Assembly: GCA_910589415.1 (NCBI GenBank)
Contig: OU342630.1
Coordinates: 15,905,867 to 15,969,866 of the forward strand
Reading direction: 5' to 3'
DNA: 64,000 bases
Origin: Malachius bipustulatus
Lineage: Eukaryota > Arthropoda > Insecta > Coleoptera > Melyridae
Shown: in pieces, positions 1-11,860 of the stretch
Layout: the number at the start of each line of letters is the position of its first letter
Position numbering within the stretch: position 1 is the stretch's first letter
Program-made: the position numbers and the translations under genes
Notes under the pieces: generated by a model
The model's database searches: none
Told to the model about the DNA's origin: nothing
Seen by the model: the letters and a program-made list of their open reading frames with translations, nothing else

Positions 1-1290
1 AATACAGGCTGTCCCGTATCGTTATGTTCAAATTTTGTGAGCATATTATAGTAGGCTTATTTCTAAGCCTAAAAAACCTAAAAGTGGCAGGTCTATCTGC
101 ATTCGTTACACAGTTACAGGCCTAAGAAAATAATGTCTAGTAAATACCGCAGATTTAACTTTGAAAACCACATAAAACTTATTTTATTGACTGTATCTTT
201 AATTTATCATGTGTTAAAAATGTCCTATTCCTTGCTGAATACAAGCTTGTGCTCGGAGGCCTATTATTGCAGAAGTTTTCTCGCCTTTTTTCGCGTACCT
301 ATCTCTTGACCAGCTTGCTGAATACGATCAAATAACAATTTCTCTCTGGTTTTTAGTTACAAACACCAATTCTGAAATATGCTGGTGCCGCATCTATTTT
401 TTAATCCTATACAAGGTGTCACTCATATAAGCCTTTTTTTCAACACGAATTGCCTTTATTGGAAAACACGTACTAAAGCTTTGGAACGTTGCTAAGGAAT
501 CGCACATGGTATTAGACATTAATGGCACACATTATTCTCTTTTGTCGCAAGAATACTTAAATGTAGCAAAACTAAACAAATGCAGATAGGTTGGAGTGAA
601 CCACAGCCAAGGCCTCCTAAGACTACTAGGTACCTGAATTAAACAGCTTAGTTTTTTTATAGGGTAGTTCATCAATGAGAAGAACGATCTCGTGCGTAAT
701 GGATGAAGGCACTCACTTGCAAATTGTGACTTCTTGAATTATACTACCTACGAGTACGAGTCTAATCTAATAATAACTTTATGTGAAACTCCTAATTTAA
801 ACAGTTAATTTCAAAGATACTGCCGACGGACTGACTCAAAATTAAAACCAACGCTATTTTTAGCTGCAGTAAGTTTCGCCATGAAAGTTATCAAATTTAT
901 CAGCTGAATTAAGAGTGAAAAATTAATAAGTAACCTCCAGGCGAAATAGTGAATTGCATGGAATTACGTTTTACTTCTGCGATTAAACATGAAGTTTAAA
1001 AGCAACGAAACTCGAATATAAACTGTAAGAGTTAGGGAGATATAAAACAAAGCTGAAATCAAGAGAGAAATTAATTAGAACTTTCTCATTTTCTCTAAAT
1101 ATCACTTCTCTTTTATCAGACAGCTAACTTAATGTAACAACTGTTGAAAGACTTAAATTTTAATTTACATAAAATGTTGAAAATGCCATTACAGTATGCG
1201 TACTATAAAGTTTGGGAAACAATAATTAATAATTACGTTATGTCATATTTTGTTATGGAGAACGGTTTATTAGGACGATTTTTTCAGCAG
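1..1290. other. No recognisable gene
   Basis: AT-rich sequence with only short, low-complexity open frames on both strands. I see no conserved protein motif, RNA gene or repeat with another copy in this window. Confidence 0.5.
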
Positions 1291-1297
1291 TTACAAA

Positions 1298-1445
1298 AAA
1301 AAAGAGTTTTTATCCTACCCCATAAGAAAATTGAACTTTCTCGACTGCATGCCCCCGGAGAAAGTGCCACTTTTCCTGCCTAGGCGGTAAAATTATTTTT
1401 ATATTATCATGCTAGAGGGCCACCCAATTGCAATTGAAACGCTAT
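1298..1445 (+). repeat. Dispersed repeat, partner at 60060-60205
   Basis: This stretch matches 60060-60205 in reverse complement. Shared blocks include TTTTTATCCTAC, ATAAGAAAATTGAACTTT, GCGGTAAA, CCCAATTG and CAATTGAAAC in the same order. The two copies are clearly diverged, so it is an old interspersed repeat of unknown class. A shorter echo (GTAGGATAAAAA and CGGCGGTAAAGTG) lies at 1825-1865. Confidence 0.7.
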
Positions 1446-1680
1446 TTCCAGAGGGAACCAATAGCAAGCAAGCTAGCTGCACAGAATAGATTAGTCTATT
1501 CTGTGCTAGCTGTATGTCAATCTGTCAATGTCAAAAGACCAGCAAGACCCAACAAATTAAAAATTAAATATTGAAGATTTGATGGTTTAAACTTACTGAT
1601 GTCAAATTTATCCAAACAAGGAATTTCGTTCAATAAAAATTGTAATATTCAAAATCCAACGTTCACTATTAATGTTATCC

Positions 1681-1706
1681 ATAAATAAATAAATAAATAA
1701 ATAACT
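1681..1706. repeat. AATA microsatellite
   Basis: About six tandem copies of a 4-base unit, AATA/TAAA, directly upstream of more AT-rich sequence. Confidence 0.85.
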
Positions 1707-1899
1707 GATTGTAATTTAACTAATCTACGCTTACTGATACTAATGTATTAAGCAAACATGTAGATATTCAATAAATTTTCTTTAAAAACAAAATTAAAAA
1801 AAAAATATTATTATTATTATTTTGTGTAGGATAAAAAATTATGTGTAAACCACGGCGGTAAAGTGTCTTTTCAGGCCTCAAGAAGTGGCCAGCCTCTTC

Positions 1900-3080
1900 T
1901 GTCCCATAATATGTGGGCAATCTCCCGGATTTGGGTAATTTTCGTAAAAATAAATGAAAAAATAGCTATAAAATTAATTCCTCAGAGACACCCCTACAAA
2001 GATATTAGCTGTTGAAGTTGAGGGTTGAAAATCAATTTTTTGCAATAACTTTTTTATTTCTTGACCGATTTTGATAATTTTTGGTTTTATTTTGTATTAT
2101 TTTGGACTGTTTAGAATAGTGTTTCATAATCTTTGGTAGCACACACATAGACCTCGGGATGGCATAACCCCCTCATTCACTTGAAAGAAAACAATAAAAA
2201 TAATAATTTTACAGTTTTTTAAGGTTAATTTTCTTTTTATTTGACATTTTTTACATAAAAAATGTATCTTTATTTATTTCGATAGAGCGAACCGTTATCG
2301 AGATAAACGTCCTTCTAATAGGTGATGCGTCGCAGGAACTTTCTAAATTTCAAGTAAATTTTAACAAGATGGCTGACCTATGACAGTAAATTGAGCCGGA
2401 AACAAAACAATAACTTAATTAAATACACGTCAGTGTCAAAGATTTCATTTCATGCAGATTCAATTCTAACTGATTTTCAGCGTTTGTGTAACTCATTTTA
2501 AAATCAGTTAGAATTGAATCTGCATGAAATGAAATGTTTGACACTATTTGACGCGTATGTAATTAAGTTTTTGCTTTGTTTCCTGCTCAATTTACTGTCA
2601 AAGGTCAGCCATCTTGTTAAAATTTACTTGAAATTTAGAAAGTTCCTGTGACGCATCACCTATTAGAAGGACGTTTATCTCGATAACAGTTCGTTCTATC
2701 GAAATAAATAAAGATACATTTTTTACGTAAAAAATGTAAATAAAAAAGAAAATTAACCTTAAAAAACTGTAAAATTATTATTTTTATTGTTTTCTTTCAA
2801 GTGAATGAGGGGGTTATGCCATCCCGAGGTCTATGTATGTGCTACCAAAGATTATGAAACACTATTCTAAACAGTTCAAAATAATACAAAATAACACCAA
2901 AAATTATCAAAATCAGTTAAGAAATAAAAAAGTTATTGCAAAAAATTGATTTTCAACCCTCAACTTCAACAGCTAATATCTTTGTAGGGGTGTCTCTGAG
3001 GAATTAATTTTATAGCTATTTTTCATTTATTTTTACGAAATTTACCCAAATCCGGGAGATTGCCCACATATTATGGGACA
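1900..3080. mobile_element. Foldback element, 1.18-kb palindrome
   Basis: Two arms of about 580 bp (1900-2477 and 2500-3080) are reverse complements with few differences and are separated by a 22-bp loop at 2478-2499. The right end reads GGGACACCCTGTATA, the usual terminus of the CAGGGTG foldbacks here. The left terminus has lost its outermost bases and reads CTTCTGTCCCATAA. There is no coding capacity beyond chance. Any transcript would form a long hairpin. Class is inferred from termini shared with other elements in the window. Confidence 0.85.
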
Positions 3081-3083
3081 CCC

Positions 3084-3290
3084 TGTATATACGATCTTTT
3101 AAATAGGACACTGTATATTATCGTATTTTCATATTTCCCGAGAAATTCCAGTAAGAATGGTTTTTACAGTTGTCGTTTAATAAGCAGGTTATGTACCTCG
3201 GAAACGGCTCAACTGTCTTAACTTTTCATGCAAAACTTTATAGTCTACCTACCTACTTGAAATTTTGATACAGGGTTTCTTTAATAAAAT
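3084..3290. repeat. Degenerate foldback fragment
   Basis: Short blocks resemble the internal part of the element at 5538-6333: AATAGGACACTGTATATT, ATTTTCATATTT, TTAACTTTTCATG and GATACAGGGTT. No complete arms or ends are visible. It abuts the right end of the preceding palindrome. Confidence 0.5.
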
Positions 3291-3930
3291 AAATAATTAT
3301 TATAAAAAATAAAGTTATTAAACTGACATCTCTTCCTTAAAAAATTATTGTAAGCAAAATTCAGTGGAGACCAGGCAGGTTAATCATTTTTAAGAACTGT
3401 AACTTTGATTTTTCGTAGTCGCCACGGTGAAAGCGAAAGCGGGAATTGCAATTAAATATACTTATTGATTGGTGATACATATTTATCGAACTGCTATTTT
3501 CTCAGTCCAATCACAGGCGATCGCGGTAGATATCTGTAACTGTATCACAGTTCGATTACCTAACATCACTCGTGAGCAACTGGTTGCCTTGTATAAGAGA
3601 AGTCTTGTATGCATACTTATAGGTTTTTATCCGAATTTGCTGCGATGTAAAATTAGCGAGTTAAGGGCTGTTGAAGTCAGAAGTCTAACGTCAGAACAGC
3701 CGCGGTAACTCATAGCGACTGATATGTCGAACGTTAAAACTGATGTGCACTGTGCAGTGCGAAATTGCAAAATTATACGTGTAGAGTCGCGACTGGCATG
3801 ACGTCACAAACGATATTTGAGACAGATCTCTGTTTCCTCTGTTCCCAAGTACTGTTTTTACCATATTCATGAAGAAGCTCAGGTGAATTTATTAAAGCAA
3901 AATTGTTTTTTTTTTTTTTTTTTAATTTGC
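3291..3930. other. No recognisable gene
   Basis: Unassigned sequence. An open frame at 3469-3708 has no start ATG and no family resemblance. A run of 16 or more T lies near 3907-3922. Confidence 0.4.
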
Positions 3931-3939
3931 CAATACTTT

Positions 3940-4665
3940 TAAGCTATCGATGCATAGTTACGGTTGGCGCCAGTGAAATGTGCATGTATGGTTATTCGTT
4001 TCCATGGATACCTATTTTTACAAAAATTCGTTAATTTAAATCAGGCTTTTTTGAGCGGCTTCTTTGGGTAAAAAAGAAACAAGGAGAAATAAAATGCCAA
4101 TTTATTAAGACAAATGAAATAACTAATAGCCCCTTTTCAATGTTAATTTATATTGTTCATTTTGTATTTTAGATGAAAAAATATTCTAATAAAATGAATT
4201 AAAATAAAATTTAATAAATTTGACGGCAATAATAACTGTCAAATTTGAGATGAAAGATTGCCTCTGATCTGAATGAAGCGTGCAGTGTCGGTAATATAGG
4301 TACCCTATCGACGACCTCTATCGACGACACTGAGACTAGCGACATAATTTATTGGTTCGGGGCGGACCTAGCAGCAAAATTAGTATGTGAATTGGGTTGA
4401 TTTCTTCGATATCAATCTCCACAACCCCGCTGAAGTAATTTTGACAGTTACATTTTATTATTTATATAGAGTGGAGTAAAGAAAAGTAATTGTTTAAATG
4501 GTCATTAGGTCGGCCCCGAAACGCTAGATGGCACTTAATTTTGTCGTCGCTCTTTGGGCTAAGTTTCCCGTATTATAGTTAAATGTATTTGATAAGGGTA
4601 AATAACAAAATTTGCTGTTCACATTTCACTGACGCCGACCGTACATCGATGGTTCTTTATACGGC
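3940..4665. repeat. Strongly diverged inverted repeat
   Basis: The end at 3945-3990 (ATCGATG, GGTTGGCGCCAGTGAAATG) is mirrored at 4610-4655 (CATTTCACTGACGCCGACC, CATCGATG). The interior shows little remaining symmetry, so this is probably an old foldback or inverted-repeat MITE. A local duplication of CTATCGACGACCTCTATCGA lies inside near 4305-4325. Confidence 0.5.
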
Positions 4666-4669
4666 TGTC

Positions 4670-5535
4670 TACTTCAGTGCTTTCAAGAGAAAATCACGCT
4701 AAATTAAACTATAATAATGTACCTAAATTTTCTTAAAGTTCAGGCACATAATATAAAGTTCAGAAATGTATAAATAAATTAAAAATCACAGCAGAGGAAT
4801 AAGAGTTCAAAGTTATAAGAGTTAAGATAGTTCAGTTTTAAATTACATTCAATGAGATCTCTTTGCTCTTTAATTTTCTTTACTATCGCGAAAGTTTTCA
4901 AGATTACAAAGAGAACTTATTTTATAAAGTTATTGATTCTATTGGCTTTGTGTTTTTTGCAGTGAGTTTGAAATTGCTATGTCTGTAAAGTTTCCATGGA
5001 AATATCTGGCTAGTCAATAAAGAAACTGAATTTCACTGGCTGTGCACTGAGTAACATAATATAATCCACATCTTCGAGCAGACAAGGGTTTATTTACTTA
5101 CTTATTACTTACAGTGCTCTGTGCATACAGTAATAGCGCTGTTTACCGACATTCCGAGCAGCATTACCTATTTACTGCATTCTTAATGGATCCTATAGTC
5201 ACGATGGCAAGCTGCAAAATACTCGTACTTGTCTAAAATATGGACTATTGGTTTAAAATACGTCGATTACCATATAATTTTAAAATATCTTTACACTGCA
5301 ATAAATGCAACAAAGTTGCAGCATTCACTGCGTATTCACAATTTCAATTTACTAAGTTATGAACTGTGAATTCAAACAAAATGAAATGAGACTTTGAAGA
5401 AACTTTGAAAATTAATTTTATTACGAAAAACTACCTCAAAATGGGAAACGAGTAATTTTCATTTAAGAATCTTCAAAATTATACAATGGGATTATCCCCT
5501 AACTAGATACCTAATTAATCTATATGTATTGCCTA
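4670..5535. other. No recognisable gene
   Basis: AT-rich intergenic-type sequence with no motif, RNA gene or second copy noticed. Confidence 0.4.
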
Positions 5536-5537
5536 TA

Positions 5538-6333
5538 CAGGGTGAGTCCCCTAAGATGGAAAGCTCGATTACACCTATACCATTAAAGATATCGAAATGA
5601 ACCAAAAAGTGCTGTAAATGGGAGGGTAAAGTGCAGTTTGTAAAATTATTTTCAGATACACAGGTGTCGCCCAATATCGCTGTACGCCATACAACTTTTG
5701 TTATTTTAAATAGGACACCCTCTATATTATTACATTTGCATATTGTTTGAGAAAAGTCAAAAAGAATGTTTTGTAAAGTTGAAGTTTGTAATGAGCAATT
5801 TATGAGTTATAAACAAATGAAAATCACGATTTTCCATTTTCAAAGCAGCTTTTCTTAAAAACAGCTTACAGGAAAACGGCTTACATGTTACTATCTTAAT
5901 TTTTCATTTGGTATCCTATCATGTACGTAGCTGAAATTTTTATACCAGGTGATAAAAATAATCAAATTTTTTGCCACTCTGTATAAAAATTTCATCCATC
6001 CAATAGGACACCGGCTGAAAATTTAAGATAGGGGCATGCAAGCCGTTTTCAATATAAGCTGCTTTGAAAATGGTAAATCGCGATTTTCATTTGCTTATAA
6101 CTCATAAATTGTTCATTACAAACTTCAACTTTACAAACCATTCTTTTTTACTTTTCTCAAACAATATGCAAATGTAATAATATAGAGATGTCCTATTTAA
6201 AATAACAAAGTTGTATGGCGTACAGCGATATTGGGCCATCCTGTATATCTGATTACAGCACTTTTTCGTTCATTTCGATATATTTTTAATGGTGTAGGTG
6301 TTATTGAGCTTTCCATCTTAGGGGACTCACCTG
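5538..6333. mobile_element. Nested foldback element
   Basis: The outer ends CAGGGTGAGTCCCCTAAG and CTTAGGGGACTCACCTG are inverted and flanked by TA. The outer arm ends at TTTTCAGATA (to 5658), where an inner palindrome starts with a degenerate CACAGGTGTCGCCC and runs to GGGCCATCCTG at 6243. Arms continue toward a core near 5940-5990 that includes GGTGATAAAAATAATC. No protein is encoded. The right outer arm lacks about 30 bp present on the left. Confidence 0.85.
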
Positions 6334-6380
6334 TAGGTATATGCCTATATGTATTGCTATCTCCTAAACGCTGAGAGATA

Positions 6381-7140
6381 CAGGGTCGGTTAAATTAGAG
6401 AAACGAAGCGCAATTTTGTGGCCATCTGGAATCCGTCAAGACATACTTACAAGATTTTCTGACTGTTCCTGAAATATTCTGAAAAAACTGAAAAATCGAG
6501 ACTTCTTATGTTTGCCATAATTATCTTTCTTATAATTGGAAATTAATAAATAATTTTTTGAAGGCTTACATAAGTCGTCTAAAGCTACCCATCTGACGTT
6601 TCAAAAATTTTCAAAGCCGACTAGATGTCAGAGTTTTCATAATCAACTATCGTTTTTCTTATGGCCGACATATTATTTTTTATGTCGTTCGGTATAAAAA
6701 AAAATAATGGAAACCAAAAATTAATTCTAAAATTAATTAAAACATTAAAAAATTCAAAATTTTTATTCTTATTTTTCAAAGAAAAACAAAAAAGATCGTC
6801 AAAATACATTGTTAAAATACGCCAAAATAGTGCTTGCCTTATGATTTTTTAACTTATCTATGAAATTCGGTCTAAAAACTTGTCTTTTTTTAAGAAAAAA
6901 GAAGAAAATTTTTTTAAATTAATTTTTTTAAGTTTAACAATTTTTGGTTTCTATTATTTTTTTTATACCGAACATAAAAAAATTATATGCTCCAATAATA
7001 AAACAGATATAAGAGGCAAAAATAAGAAATCTCGATTTTTCAGTTTTTTCAGGATATTTCAGTAACGATCACATACATATTATCTTGTATGCCTTGACGG
7101 ATTCGAGATGGCCACAAAATTGCGTATCTTTTGTCTAGGT
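6381..7140. mobile_element. Foldback element, imperfect
   Basis: The left end starts TACAGGGTCGGTTAAATTAG. Left arm blocks such as TTTTGTGGCCATCTGGAATC and CTGAAAAATCGAGA recur inverted at 7020-7120. The deeper block TTCGGTATAAAAAAAA at about 6689 is mirrored near 6960. The left arm carries extra sequence around 6514-6655 that breaks the symmetry. Short open frames at 6661-6852 and 6880-7065 are lysine/phenylalanine-rich low-complexity sequence and not convincing genes. Confidence 0.75.
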
Positions 7141-7144
7141 AATT

Positions 7145-7865
7145 GTTTTGTTTTTGTTTTGTCCGTTTGGTGAAAAACTGTTATTATTAAAAATACATCA
7201 TTCTTTTTATCATCATTACTTATTACCATGTGTATTTCTATTTCTTTGGTAAGCCTAAGGGAGCAAAAACAAATACTCTTGAAAAATAACTTTCTGTTCC
7301 ATTAATAATTAACCTTAAATTATTTTAAAATATATAGAAAACTCTCATAAATTTTTAAATAAACTATACAAATGATATACAATATCAATGAAAATTTTAC
7401 ATGATCACAGATGCCTGTCGGTCAGAACACTTCTTCCGATGTCCAATGGGTCAACGGCCCCCGTTAAACATCGGGTGATAATAAAACGCTTCAAGGACCG
7501 AACACTGGCGATAGTGGCGATGCACCTGAAAGGTCATGTTTCTTTTTCTTCGTCCCGACTTGATGGAAAATTCATGAATATCGTGATATAATAACGTCTT
7601 GGGTACTGCAACTTGCGGTAGCAGTAAGAAATCGCAGACCAGGGCTCATGTATACAGTCACGTAAATATTACAGGTAGGTAGGTACAAAGACAAAATTAA
7701 TAAGGCTGGTTGGGCTCGTTAATTGAACTGCTATTTATTAATTTAAAATTTGTGGCTGGCTAAAAGAGCTCGATCTCGAAGCCAAATCACCAGAGTAGAG
7801 CAACTATATCTTAACTACACAGTTAAGACCGATGCTCTCTCGGTTTTTTAAGAGAAAATGAAAGA
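7145..7865. other. No recognisable gene; one unassigned open frame
   Basis: A 67-codon frame starting with ATG at 7388 (to 7591) lies in less AT-rich sequence than its surroundings. Its product has no motif I recognise, so I do not call it a gene. Confidence 0.35.
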
Positions 7866-7913
7866 AGAACCATTAGATTGGGTCCGCAAACCAACGATTT
7901 TCGAGATACTATA

Positions 7914-9098
7914 CAGGGTGTTACAAAAAAGGAGGTCAAGCTCTTGGCCACAGATTGTTGGGCCAAAAATAATGACACTTTCCTTATGCCATTTTTCACA
8001 TAGGCGTCCCATTTTCAAGATACAGGGTGTCAAACTTTAAATAAAAAAAAGTTTTTTATCAATAACACCGTTATTTTTTAAGATACTCACTTGAAGATTT
8101 GCATAGCCTTCTTTCTTATGCAGACACACATTTTTAGGAAAAAAAATCAAAGAAAATCCAAGCGTGAGCGCACGAAAGGGGGTTTATGGCAGACCTTGGC
8201 CCCCCAAGATTTTTCTGCGTACGCCTATGGCTCTGATGTATGGTTTTTTTGATTGAGCGTTTATTTGTTTTACTATCCTCACTCTTATAACATTTTGATT
8301 TAGGCCTTGGTTTACGAGATATATCAACATGTTTGGGTGTGTGTCGTTGATCAACTTACTGATATTTAAATTTCCCAATTTCTTTTTAGAGCGGTGATTC
8401 GGTGGTGGCTGATTCGGATATGTTTCTGCATAACGTGTTCGTCTAATAGTCAAAGTAGTAAATAGTCTATAAAAAAAAAAAAAATTACAGTCAGCATTTT
8501 AATCCGAATTTACCTATTATACTTTGACTATTAGAAATTAATAAAAATTTACATAACGAACACATTATGCAGAAACATATCCGAATCAGCCACCACCGAA
8601 TCACCGCTCTAAAAAGAAATTGGGAAATTTAAATCAGTAAATCAGTAAGTTGATCAACGACACACACCCAAACATGTTGATATATCTCGTAAAGGAAGGC
8701 CTAAATCCAAATGTTATAAGAGTGAGGATAGTAAAACAAATAAACGCTTAATCAAAAAAAAAAAAACATACATCAGAGCCATAGGCGTACGCAGAAAAAT
8801 CTTGGGGGGCCAAGGTCTGCCATAAACCCCCTTTCGTGCGCTCGCGCTTGGATTTTCTTTGATTTTTTTTTTCCTAAAAATGTGTGTCTGCATAAGAAAG
8901 AAGGCTATGCAAATTTTCAAGTGAGTATCTTAAAAAATAACGGAGTTATTGATAAAAAACTTTTTTTTTATTTAAAGTTTGACACCCTGTATCTTGAAAA
9001 TGGGACGCCTATGTGAAAAATGGCATAAGGAAAGTGTCATTATTTTTGGTCCAGCAATCTGTGGCCAAGAGCTTGACCTCCTTTTTTGTAACACCCTG
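7914..9098. mobile_element. Foldback element, outer unit of a nested pair
   Basis: Ends CAGGGTGTTACAAAAAAGG and CCTTTTTTGTAACACCCTG, with TA at 7912-7913 and 9099-9100. Its arms (7914-8020 and 8992-9098) meet at the symmetric sequence TTTTCAAGA-TA-TCTTGAAAA. A second palindrome is inserted at that central TA. It lies inside an older foldback, giving three levels of nesting. It encodes nothing recognisable. Confidence 0.9.
8023..8989. mobile_element. Foldback element, inner unit
   Basis: Starts CAGGGTGTCAAACTTTAAAT and ends with its inverse ACACCCTG, with TA on both sides (8021-8022 and 8990-8991). Arms of about 430 bp surround an asymmetric centre near 8450-8540, where the right side has an extra TTTACATAACG-containing stretch. 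The frame at 8184-8453 (minus) and its mirror at 8714-8920 are by-products of the palindrome. Confidence 0.85.
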
Positions 9099-10000
9099 TA
9101 TATTTTTCAGTGAAAATATGTACACATTTTTTTCAGTTTTTTGACGATATCTCAGGAACCGTTTGAGATATAAAACTGAACTTTTGTCCACATCTTATCA
9201 TTAATGTTATTGACTTTTTGAGCTCTAATTCAATTTCTTTCGATATGACAGTGACTGACATTTTAGGGTTGCTTGAAATTTTTTGACCCTAATTTCTACA
9301 CCGTGAAAATTGGCTTTATGAAAGCAAATTTTAAACCGTCAATATTTTCTACATAAAAAAGGTGCTCTTGGTCAAAAGCGTTAATGCGGAATGCTTTCGA
9401 GAAAAACAGCATTTTATTATGAACAACATAAAAATACCAACATGATTTGTTGTGGAGAAAAATATCACTTCTATTTGATATTTCTTTTTGATTTGTTTCA
9501 CTGCCACATAAAAAAAATTACTTACCCCTCAAAAAGTAGATAATATTATTCACAAGACGCGCGTACCAAAGTACCCTGTATTTCGAAAACGGTGCGCTTG
9601 CGGATCGTTTTTTCGATTTTTTCTTAGAACGCGCCAAGGAATCACGTCCTTCAATTTTTGACACACGTTTTTAAACATCCTGTATTGTAATATTTATATA
9701 CTAAAAATTATTCATAAGCAATGAGAAAGGAAAAAAAGTGTTGTATTTTGTGTTCCCTTCAAAGACTATTTTGATTTTTCTCCGTAGGTTGTTTGGTTTT
9801 CGAGTAATTTAATTGTTTTTAGTGCACGCCAACAATTTTAAATAAACGAAAATTCTCGTATATCAAAAATAAAAAAAATCTCAATTTCTTAAATTGAATA
9901 ACTCGAAAACTATGACATATACGAAAAAATTGCAAAATACCTGTTTTGGGAAATTATCTGCTCAAGCTTTCTTTTTTCTAATAAGTATTTTTTTGATATA

Positions 10001-11004
10001 CAATGTGTCCCAGATTCGCGTCTCTATACAGGGATCTCAGCTCCTATTACACTTACAGCAAAGGTTAAATGGGGAAAGTTTTAGGGGAAACTTTGTGCAT
10101 TCGATAACCGGTTTCAGATTTACGATCGGTCAATTGGTTTTGGAAATATCGGCCAAAAACCGAAAATGGCGGATTTTGTTTTTCGCAAGTAAGTCCGAAA
10201 CGGTTAACTTGACAGCTGTCAAAATGTGACATTATCCGGACACTTTTTTAAGACGCATAAGATAGCGTGTATGACTGGTCTCAATCGTCTTTTGTTATTC
10301 CGCAAACCGCAACTTTCGTTTTTCTTATGATCGCCATGTTGGATTTTTCCCTTTTTGAACTCAATTTATTTTTCTGATTACTACACTACGAGTTATATAT
10401 TTTTTTAAATCCAATATGGCGCCCATAAGATGAAAAGGTAAGAACTAACGATTTTTCGCCGTCTTAAAATACTAGAGACTCGAAAATTGTTTTTGTATGC
10501 CTTGTTGAAAAGTGCTCTAACAATTAAGATGGCGAAAAATCGATAGCTACTGTTTCTTCTTATGGACGCCATATTGGATTTTTAAAAAATATTATAACTC
10601 GTAGTGTTATACATCTTATAGTAACCAGAAAAATAAATTGCGTTCAAAAAGGGAAAAATCCAACATGGCGGTCATAAGAAAAACGAAAGTTGAGGCGGTT
10701 TGCGGAATAACAAAAGACGATTGACACCTGTCATACACGCTATCTTATGCGTCTTAAAAAAGTGTCCGGATAATGTCACATTTTGACAGCTGTCAAATTA
10801 ACCGTTTCGGACTTACTTGCGAAAAACAAAATCCGCCATTTTCGGTTTTTGGCCGATATTTCCAAAACCAATTGACCGATCATAAATCTGAAACCGGTTA
10901 TCGAATGCACAAAGTTTCCCCTAAAACTTTCCCCATTTAACCTTTGCTGTAAGTGTAATAGGAGCCGAGATCCCTGTATAGAGATGCGAATCTGGGACAC
11001 ATTA
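10001..11004. mobile_element. Nested foldback with mirrored open frames
   Basis: The outer ends are ATGTGTCCCAGATTCGC and its inverse at 10985-11004. The outer arms are only about 26 bp and meet at CTCTATATAGAG. The inner palindrome starts CAGGGATCTCAGC at 10029 and ends at 10976. Arms of about 470 bp carry the same roughly 72-codon frame reading inward from each end (to 10229 on plus, 10776-11000 on minus). The two peptides share nearly all residues, including RKWRILFFASKSETVNLTAV. I recognise no family, and shared palindrome sequence alone explains the pair. Confidence 0.85.
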
Positions 11005-11040
11005 TATCTAACGGATAACCAGTTATTAGCAAAAAGAGAC

Positions 11041-11220
11041 TTTCTTCACCAAAGAGGTTTATTTTGGGGGAGGGAGACGCGCTGCACCTCAAGACTCATT
11101 TTTGTGGGTTTATGTTCTATAACCTCTTCACTAACAATTATTGAAGGAAAATCTTAGGTAAGATATTTTTAATGACCTTTGGTGCATTTTTTACTTTACC
11201 GACTGGATTATAAATAAAAC
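11041..11220 (+). repeat. Dispersed repeat, partner at 50490-50650
   Basis: Blocks such as TTATGTTCT, CTCTTCACTAACAATTATTG, AAGGAAAATCTTAG and CATTTTTTACT match the reverse complement of 50490-50650 in order. The partner is flanked by a half-copy of another foldback, so both are probably fragments of one older element. Confidence 0.65.
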
Positions 11221-11399
11221 TGCAGTGCGTGTCATAATTCCTCCGCACGAGCGGAGAATGATAGCTATCATTCACGAGAACGAATAGGCGAGTGTTGGAA
11301 CGTTTGAGTGAATAACAGATATGCTCCGCGAGATGAAGACGCTATTTTCTCTACGACTTTTTGAGAAATAATTTAACAAACCTGATACCTTGATACCTT

Positions 11400-11860
11400 A
11401 TATAAATGTTTCTTTTACACGCAAAAATAACATAAAAAGTTAAAATAGGGACATGTAAGCCGTTTTCGTTGTGGGTGTCCCACTAGGGTTGTCGTTCACC
11501 AGGCGATGATAATTATCAGGCTTTTCATCAACCTGCTGAAAAATGTAAATGATACGAAACCACATGCATGAAAAGTGAAGATAGGTACCTGTAAATAGTT
11601 TCCTTATATTATCTTGCTAGAACCGTTCTCGTTCCAGACTGTTTTGAAGTTGGAAAATCGCTACATTTAGTTTTCTTGTTACTCATAGCCTTAACTACTC
11701 AGCCTAAATCCAATTGTGAAAAAAAAAATAAAAAAAATCCCTCGTTGGGCCAACAGAGACCGGACTCGAATGAGAGAGACAACCCGTATAAACAGCCCAA
11801 TAGTGTTAACGAAATTGGCAACATATAACTTTGGACACCTTATTATACGCCAGACTACAG
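11400..11860. repeat. Degenerate foldback fragments
   Basis: AAAGTTAAAATAGGGACATG with GTAAGCCGTTTTCGT (about 11435-11470) matches the shared foldback core at 14663-14945. GAGACCGGACTCGAATGAG (near 11757) resembles the outer arm of the element at 20872-21749. No intact ends are present. Confidence 0.5.

Larger units (their letters stand above)
7870..9690. mobile_element. Foldback (family of 37303-37995), split by a later insertion
   Basis: The pieces 7875-7911 (GGGTCCGCAAACC, TTTTCGAGATAC) and 9103-9690 (TTTTTTCAGTTTTTTGACGA, TTGAGCTCTAA, GCATTTTATTATGAAC) match the element at 37303-37995. There the corresponding sequence is continuous. The 1.2-kb palindrome at 7914-9098 lies between the two pieces at a TA. 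The right end is near ACATCCTGTATTG at about 9688. The left end is unclear. Confidence 0.7.

Noticed and set aside
8184..8453. 89-residue open frame on the minus strand
   Set aside because: It lies in one arm of the 8023-8989 palindrome and has a partial twin in the other arm. The peptide has no family pattern.
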